Below are positions 49,607 to 53,564 of a stretch of 53,564 bases of DNA, in pieces. The notes beneath the pieces were generated by a model, which had not been told where the DNA came from, did not search any database, and saw only the letters and a program-made list of their open reading frames with translations. Both the position numbers and the translations under genes were made by a program. The DNA is from JAVKFF01 sp040226215. GTDB taxonomy: Bacteria > Pseudomonadota > Alphaproteobacteria > DSM-16000 > Inquilinaceae. The stretch spans positions 1-53,564 of the forward strand of contig JAVKFF010000171.1 of assembly GCA_040226215.1 (NCBI GenBank). Direction: 5' to 3'. Each line of letters opens with the position of its first letter. Position 1 is the stretch's first letter.

Positions 49607-51235
49607 ATGAACAAGAAACAGCTTGAACAGGTACATGCGAGACTTCCCGGTCTGGTGGACGATCTGGAGTCGGGCAAGATGCCGCGGCGCGACTTCCTGC
49701 GCTTCTCCACCTTGCTGGGCCTCTCCGCCACGTCGGCCTACGCGATCGCCGATGCGATTACCGGCGAGAGCCTGATCCCGGCGGCGCGCGCGCAAGGCAC
49801 GCCCGGCGGCACGCTGCGCATCTCCATGAACGTCATGGAACTGGGCGACCCGTCCCTGGCCGACTGGTCGCAGAAGGGCAATCTCTATCGCGCCATGCTG
49901 GAGCCGCTGGCCAAGGTAGGCGCCGACAACATCACGCGCCCGCACCTGGCGGAGCGCTGGGAGGCGAATGACGACCTGACGCAATGGACCTTCCACCTGC
50001 GCCAGAACGCCATGTGGACCAATGGCGACCCCTTCACGGCCGAGGATGTGGTCGCCAACATGGAGAAGTGGCGGACCGAGGCGCACGGCTCCTCCAATTT
50101 CAGCCGCTTCTCGTCGGTCGAGTCGGCCGAGGTGGTGGACGAGCACACCGTGCGCTTCAATCTGTCCTCGCCCGATATCGCCGTGCCGGAAGGTCTGGGC
50201 GACTATCCGGCGCTGATCGTGCACCGCAACTTCTGGAACGATGGCGGCAACTTCGTCGACAACCCGGTCGGCACGGGGCCCCTCGTGATGACCGACTACC
50301 AGGTCGGCCAGCGGGCCAGCTATGCGAAGCGCGATGACGGCGGCTGGTGGGGCGGCGAGGCGCTGCTCGACGGCGTCGAGATCATCGACCATGGGGACGA
50401 CCCGGCGGCCGCCTTCTCCGCACTGGCCTCCGGCCAGGTCGACCTGCTCTACGAAATGTCGACCGACCAGGTCCCGGCGGTGCGCAACCAGGCCAATCTG
50501 GTGCTCTACGAGACCATCACGGCGCAGACCGGCGTCGCCCGCTTCCACGTGACCACGCCGCCCTATGACGACGCACGCATTCGCGAGGCGATCCGGCTGT
50601 GCATCGATCATCAGGCGCTGCTCGACCTCGCCTATCAGGGGCTCGGCACGCCGGGCGAGGACCATCACGTCTGCCCGGTCCACCCGGAATACGCCGAGAT
50701 CCCGCGCCAGAGCCAAGACTACGAGCGGGCGCGCGCGCTGCTGGCCGAAGCCGGCCATCCCGACGGCATCGACCTGGAGATCTACTGCGTGGCCCAGCCG
50801 ACCTGGGAGCCCAACACGGTGCAGGTCATCGCCGAAATGGTGCGTCCGGCGGGCATCAACCTGGCGGTCAACATCATGCCCGGCGGCACCTACTGGGACC
50901 GCTGGACGGAATGGCCTTTCGGCTTCACCTCCTGGACGCACCGGCCGCTCGGCGTGCAGGTGCTGAACCTGGCCTATCGCACGGGCGTTCCGTGGAACGA
51001 GGCGAACTACTCCAATCCGGAGTTCGACGCCCTGCTCGACGAGGCCAACGGCATCCTCGACGTCGACCAGCGGCGCGAGGTGATGGCCGAGCTCGAATCC
51101 ATCCTGCAGGGTGACTCCATCTTCATCCAGCCCTACTGGCGGGCCATCCACACCGCCAGCTCGGACACACTCGAGGGCTTCGAGCTGCAGGTGGCGCGCG
51201 AGTTCGACTACGCGGCGATGTCGCTGTCTTCATAG
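49607..51235 (+). CDS. dipeptide/oligopeptide-type ABC transporter substrate-binding protein
   Basis: The 542-residue protein belongs to the family 5 solute-binding proteins (DppA/OppA/NikA-like). The N-terminus has a Tat export signal, PRRDFLRFSTLLGLSATSA, with twin arginines 27-28. The mature protein shows GGTLRISMNVMELGDP, the QWTFHLRQNAMWTNGDPFTA hallmark, VGTGPLVMTDYQVGQ and DARIREAIRLCIDHQALL. The ligand could be peptides or another small solute. GGAG is eight bases before the ATG. A strong terminator follows it, so it is made in excess over the permease genes. Confidence 0.88.
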   Translation: MNKKQLEQVHARLPGLVDDLESGKMPRRDFLRFSTLLGLSATSAYAIADAITGESLIPAARAQGTPGGTLRISMNVMELGDPSLADWSQKGNLYRAMLEPLAKVGADNITRPHLAERWEANDDLTQWTFHLRQNAMWTNGDPFTAEDVVANMEKWRTEAHGSSNFSRFSSVESAEVVDEHTVRFNLSSPDIAVPEGLGDYPALIVHRNFWNDGGNFVDNPVGTGPLVMTDYQVGQRASYAKRDDGGWWGGEALLDGVEIIDHGDDPAAAFSALASGQVDLLYEMSTDQVPAVRNQANLVLYETITAQTGVARFHVTTPPYDDARIREAIRLCIDHQALLDLAYQGLGTPGEDHHVCPVHPEYAEIPRQSQDYERARALLAEAGHPDGIDLEIYCVAQPTWEPNTVQVIAEMVRPAGINLAVNIMPGGTYWDRWTEWPFGFTSWTHRPLGVQVLNLAYRTGVPWNEANYSNPEFDALLDEANGILDVDQRREVMAELESILQGDSIFIQPYWRAIHTASSDTLEGFELQVAREFDYAAMSLSS

Positions 51236-51280
51236 GCAGCCTCCGCGATCGTGCGCGCAACAGTCTCTGGTGAGGCAAAG

Positions 51281-51311
51281 GCGGACCGACGACGCTAGTC
51301 GGTCCGCTTTT
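51281..51311 (+). terminator. intrinsic terminator after the binding-protein gene
   Basis: GCGGACCGAC and GTCGGTCCGC form a perfect 10-bp stem with a 7-nt loop, followed by TTTT. It lies 45 bp after the stop and 45 bp before the permease start. Being within one operon it probably acts as a partial terminator. Confidence 0.8.
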
Positions 51312-51355
51312 CGCTTCGTCTCGTGTGGGCGAAGGCGGGAGGGAGAAACCGGGGC

Positions 51356-52306
51356 ATGCTCTTTTTCCTGAGCAAACGGATCCTCTTCATGATCGGCACC
51401 ATGCTGGTCGTGTCGATCATCCTCTTCCTGATGCTCGAGGCGAATGTGGACACGCTCGCGATCCGCGTGCTGGGTCCCTATTCGACGGAGGCGGGACGCG
51501 AGGCCTGGCTGGAGGCGAACGGCTATCTCCGGCCGGTCTGGGAGCGCTATTTCGACTGGCTGTTCGGCCTCATCCAGGGCGACATGGGCTACTCCACCCG
51601 CTTCAACGCCCCGGTCTCGGAGGTGTTGTGGTCCAGGCTCGGCAATACCGGCATCCTGGCCCTGTTCACCTTCGCCATCATGGTGCCGCTGGCGATCACG
51701 CTGGGCGTGCTGTCCGGCATGCGCGAGGGCTCGCGCATGGACCGCTCGATCACCTTCATCTCGGTCATCACCACCTCGATCCCGGAATTCGCCAGTGCCG
51801 TGCTGCTGTCCTTCCTGTTCGTCTTCCTGTTGAACCAGATCGCCCCGGGCTGGGGCCTGCCGGGGACGAGCGGCTTCACCGACGGCTTCTCGCTGACCGA
51901 GATGATCCTGCCGGTGACCGTGCTGGTGCTCTACGGTTTCGGCTACGTCACCCGCATGATGCGCGCCTCCATGGCCGAGGTGATGCAGAGCCACTACATC
52001 CGCACCGCCGTGCTCAAGGGGCTGCCCTATCGCCGGGTGATCATGAAGCACGGTCTACGCAACGCGCTGATCGCGCCGTTCACGGTGATCATCCTGCAGA
52101 TCAACTGGCTGCTCTCCGGCGTGATCGTGGTGGAGTACTTCTTCTCCTACAAGGGCTTCGGAGCCCTGCTGCTGACCGCGGCGCTCAACACCGACATCGA
52201 GCTGATCGAGGCCTGCGCCATGATCGCCGTCGTCGTCGCCGTGGCGACCCAGACCATCGCCGATATCGGCTATACCTATCTCAACCCCCGCATCCGCTTC
52301 ACCTGA
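51356..52306 (+). CDS. dipeptide-type ABC transporter permease (DppB-like)
   Basis: The 316-residue permease has the DppB plan. An N-terminal helix LFFLSKRILFMIGTMLVVSI is followed by a periplasmic stretch with GLIQGDMGYSTRFNAPVSEV. The helical core has NTGILALFTFAIMVPLAITL, the EAA loop ASMAEVMQSHYIRTAVLKGL and the VVEYFFSYKGFGALLLTAAL end. The ATG at 51356 gives the MLFFLSKRI start with a GGAGGGAG ribosome site upstream; a GTG 33 bp earlier is also open. It is separated from the binding-protein gene by the terminator. Confidence 0.88.
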   Translation: MLFFLSKRILFMIGTMLVVSIILFLMLEANVDTLAIRVLGPYSTEAGREAWLEANGYLRPVWERYFDWLFGLIQGDMGYSTRFNAPVSEVLWSRLGNTGILALFTFAIMVPLAITLGVLSGMREGSRMDRSITFISVITTSIPEFASAVLLSFLFVFLLNQIAPGWGLPGTSGFTDGFSLTEMILPVTVLVLYGFGYVTRMMRASMAEVMQSHYIRTAVLKGLPYRRVIMKHGLRNALIAPFTVIILQINWLLSGVIVVEYFFSYKGFGALLLTAALNTDIELIEACAMIAVVVAVATQTIADIGYTYLNPRIRFT

Positions 52307-52316
52307 GGGGCGCGTC

Positions 52317-53261
52317 ATGGCCGATCTCACGCTCAACGACGTCCCGCGGCGCGACCCGTTCTGGCTCCGCCTGCTCAAGAGCCTCCGCCTCCTGCGCGAA
52401 AGCTGGATGGCGATGGTCGGGGTCGGGATCATCGTGTTCTGGATCGCGGTCGCCCTGCTGGCGCCGGTGATCTCGCCCTTCCCCTACACCCAGCAGATCC
52501 CCGACATGGTGCAGGCGCCGATGTTCAGCACCATTCCCGAGGGCTACATGCTGACCTCCTTCACCGACGAGGGCATGGTGCGCACGGAGGTGAGCGGCAT
52601 CTACCTTCTCGGCGGCGACAATCTCGGCCGCGACGTGCTGAGCCGGGTCATCTGGGGGGCCAGGCCGGTTCTGTTCTGGGCGCCGCTGGCGACCTTATGC
52701 GCCTATGCGGTGGGCATCCTCCTGGGGCTGCTGGCCGGCTATCGCCGCGGCTGGATCGACGACATCCTCAGCCGGGTTTCCGACATCATCCTCTCCTTCC
52801 CGGTGCTGGTGCTCTACGTCGTGCTGATCACCCAGCTTGGCCAGTCGTCGATCAACATCCTGCTCGCCGTCACCTTCGCCAGCGCGCCCGGCATCTTCCG
52901 CATCGTGCGCGGCCTGACCCTCGACCTGCGCAACCGCGACTACGTGGCGGCGGCCCAGACGCGGGGTGAGAGCCAGTGGTACGTGATGTTCGTGGAGATC
53001 CTGCCCAACGCGCGCGGGCCGTTGATCGTCGATGCCTGCCTGCGGCTGGGCTACACCACGATCACGCTGGGCGTGCTCGGCTTCCTCGGCCTCGGCCTGC
53101 CGCCGCCGGACCCCAACTGGGGCAATCTCATCGCCGAGAACCGCACCATCGCGCTGACCGCGCCGCATGCGGTGGTCTGGCCCTGCATCGCCATCTCCAG
53201 CCTGGTGCTGGGGCTGAACATGCTGGCCGACGGCCTGCGCGAAATCTCGCTGAAGGACTGA
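52317..53261 (+). CDS. dipeptide-type ABC transporter permease (DppC-like)
   Basis: The 314-residue permease has the DppC layout. After a short hydrophilic N-terminus comes helix MAMVGVGIIVFWIAVALLAP. A long periplasmic loop contains the landmark LLGGDNLGRDVLSRVIWGAR, followed by DDILSRVSDIILSFPVLVLY and the EAA loop RNRDYVAAAQTRGESQWYVM. The end is GYTTITLGVLGFLGLGLPPP then PNWGNLIAENR. It starts 10 bp after the DppB-like gene and pairs with it. Confidence 0.9.
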   Translation: MADLTLNDVPRRDPFWLRLLKSLRLLRESWMAMVGVGIIVFWIAVALLAPVISPFPYTQQIPDMVQAPMFSTIPEGYMLTSFTDEGMVRTEVSGIYLLGGDNLGRDVLSRVIWGARPVLFWAPLATLCAYAVGILLGLLAGYRRGWIDDILSRVSDIILSFPVLVLYVVLITQLGQSSINILLAVTFASAPGIFRIVRGLTLDLRNRDYVAAAQTRGESQWYVMFVEILPNARGPLIVDACLRLGYTTITLGVLGFLGLGLPPPDPNWGNLIAENRTIALTAPHAVVWPCIAISSLVLGLNMLADGLREISLKD

Positions 53262-53265
53262 GGTC

Positions 53266-53564
53266 ATGACCGCGACGCTTGACGCACCGCGCACCGACGG
53301 GCCCCAGGCGGCCGAGGTGCCGATCCTGGAATGCGAGAACCTCTGCATCTCCTACTTCACCAGGGCCGGCGAGATCCCAGCCGTGCAGGACTTCAACCTG
53401 CGCGTCATGCCGGGCGAGGCGATCGGCCTGGTGGGCGAATCCGGCTGCGGCAAGTCGACCGTGGCCATGGCAGTGATGCGTTATCTCGGCGGCGCCGGGC
53501 GCATCGTCGACGGCGTGATCCGCTTCAAGGGGCGGGACATAACCACCCTGTCGGAGGAGGAATT
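53266..53564 (+). CDS. dipeptide-type ABC transporter ATP-binding protein (DppD-like), cut by the window end
   Basis: The first 99 codons of an ATPase begin four bases after the DppC-like stop. After a short variable N-terminus (MTATLDAPRTDGPQAAEVP) the sequence is LECENLCISYFTRAGEIPAV, then MPGEAIGLVGESGCGKSTVA with Walker A GESGCGKST, then a DGVIRFKGRDITTLSEEE loop. GESGCGKST with the preceding LVG is typical of the OppD/DppD family, whose ATPases often work as D/F pairs. The gene continues beyond the window. Confidence 0.88.
   Translation, partial: MTATLDAPRTDGPQAAEVPILECENLCISYFTRAGEIPAVQDFNLRVMPGEAIGLVGESGCGKSTVAMAVMRYLGGAGRIVDGVIRFKGRDITTLSEEE

Overview
The window is high-GC DNA that reads as an ordinary alphaproteobacterial chromosome, most like the Rhodospirillales or related environmental lineages. 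This is inferred from gene content: an AapJQMP amino-acid importer, the NDUFS4-like complex I subunit of alphaproteobacteria, a TAXI-type TRAP transporter with fused membrane subunits, a form II CoxL-type molybdenum hydroxylase cluster and a DUF6165 gene. No phage, insertion sequence or CRISPR array is visible.

Layout. 1-0.9 kb: the end of an unknown gene and a SAM methyltransferase. 0.9-4 kb (minus): a glycine betaine/proline-type ABC importer (ProVWX order). 4.2-6.6 kb (minus): a nitrilase-superfamily amidohydrolase and a MATE exporter. 6.8-7.5 kb (plus): a class I glutamine amidotransferase. 7.5-18.9 kb (minus): a large molybdenum-hydroxylase locus running coxG, coxS, coxL, coxM, a class III nucleotide cyclase, coxD, coxE, two XdhC halves, a molybdopterin-binding/MocA fusion and an IscU-like protein. 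18.9-22.4 kb (minus): a TRAP permease and its TAXI binding protein. 22.7-25.1 kb: an NhaD-type antiporter and a tandem universal stress protein. 25.2-28.8 kb (minus): thiBPQ behind a TPP riboswitch. 28.8-31.6 kb: a histone-deacetylase-like hydrolase, a DUF192 protein, a small secreted protein and an O-methyltransferase. 31.8-32.6 kb: tRNA-Pro(TGG), the NDUFS4-like gene and tRNA-Arg(TCT).

32.55-34.33 kb is compositionally different, visibly richer in A and T. It holds a cupin gene whose end runs antisense into the tRNA-Arg gene, a divergent LysR regulator and a probable gene remnant; it looks like an acquired segment beside a tRNA. 34.3-38.6 kb: DUF6165, a GT9 glycosyltransferase, a secreted dienelactone hydrolase, a secreted Cys-rich protein and a DHFR-like reductase. 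38.6-42.6 kb (minus): metC followed by modABC and a tiny membrane protein. 42.8-47.3 kb (plus): aapJQMP. 47.3-49.3 kb: an inverted-repeat element, a mercaptopyruvate-type sulfurtransferase and an AlaX editing protein. 49.4-53.6 kb (plus): a dipeptide-type ABC importer cut off by the window end.

How it works together. Five ABC importers (betaine, thiamine, molybdate, polar amino acids, peptides) and one TRAP importer suggest a scavenging heterotroph. The molybdate importer could feed the Mo-cytosine-dinucleotide hydroxylase locus, for which the window encodes enzyme subunits, cofactor cytidylylation, XdhC-type maturation factors and CoxD/CoxE chaperones. The hydroxylase is not a form I CO dehydrogenase, because its active-site loop is AERGAGR. 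A nucleotide cyclase inside this locus and a membrane-anchored CoxG with a long repeat-rich tail make it the most interesting system here.
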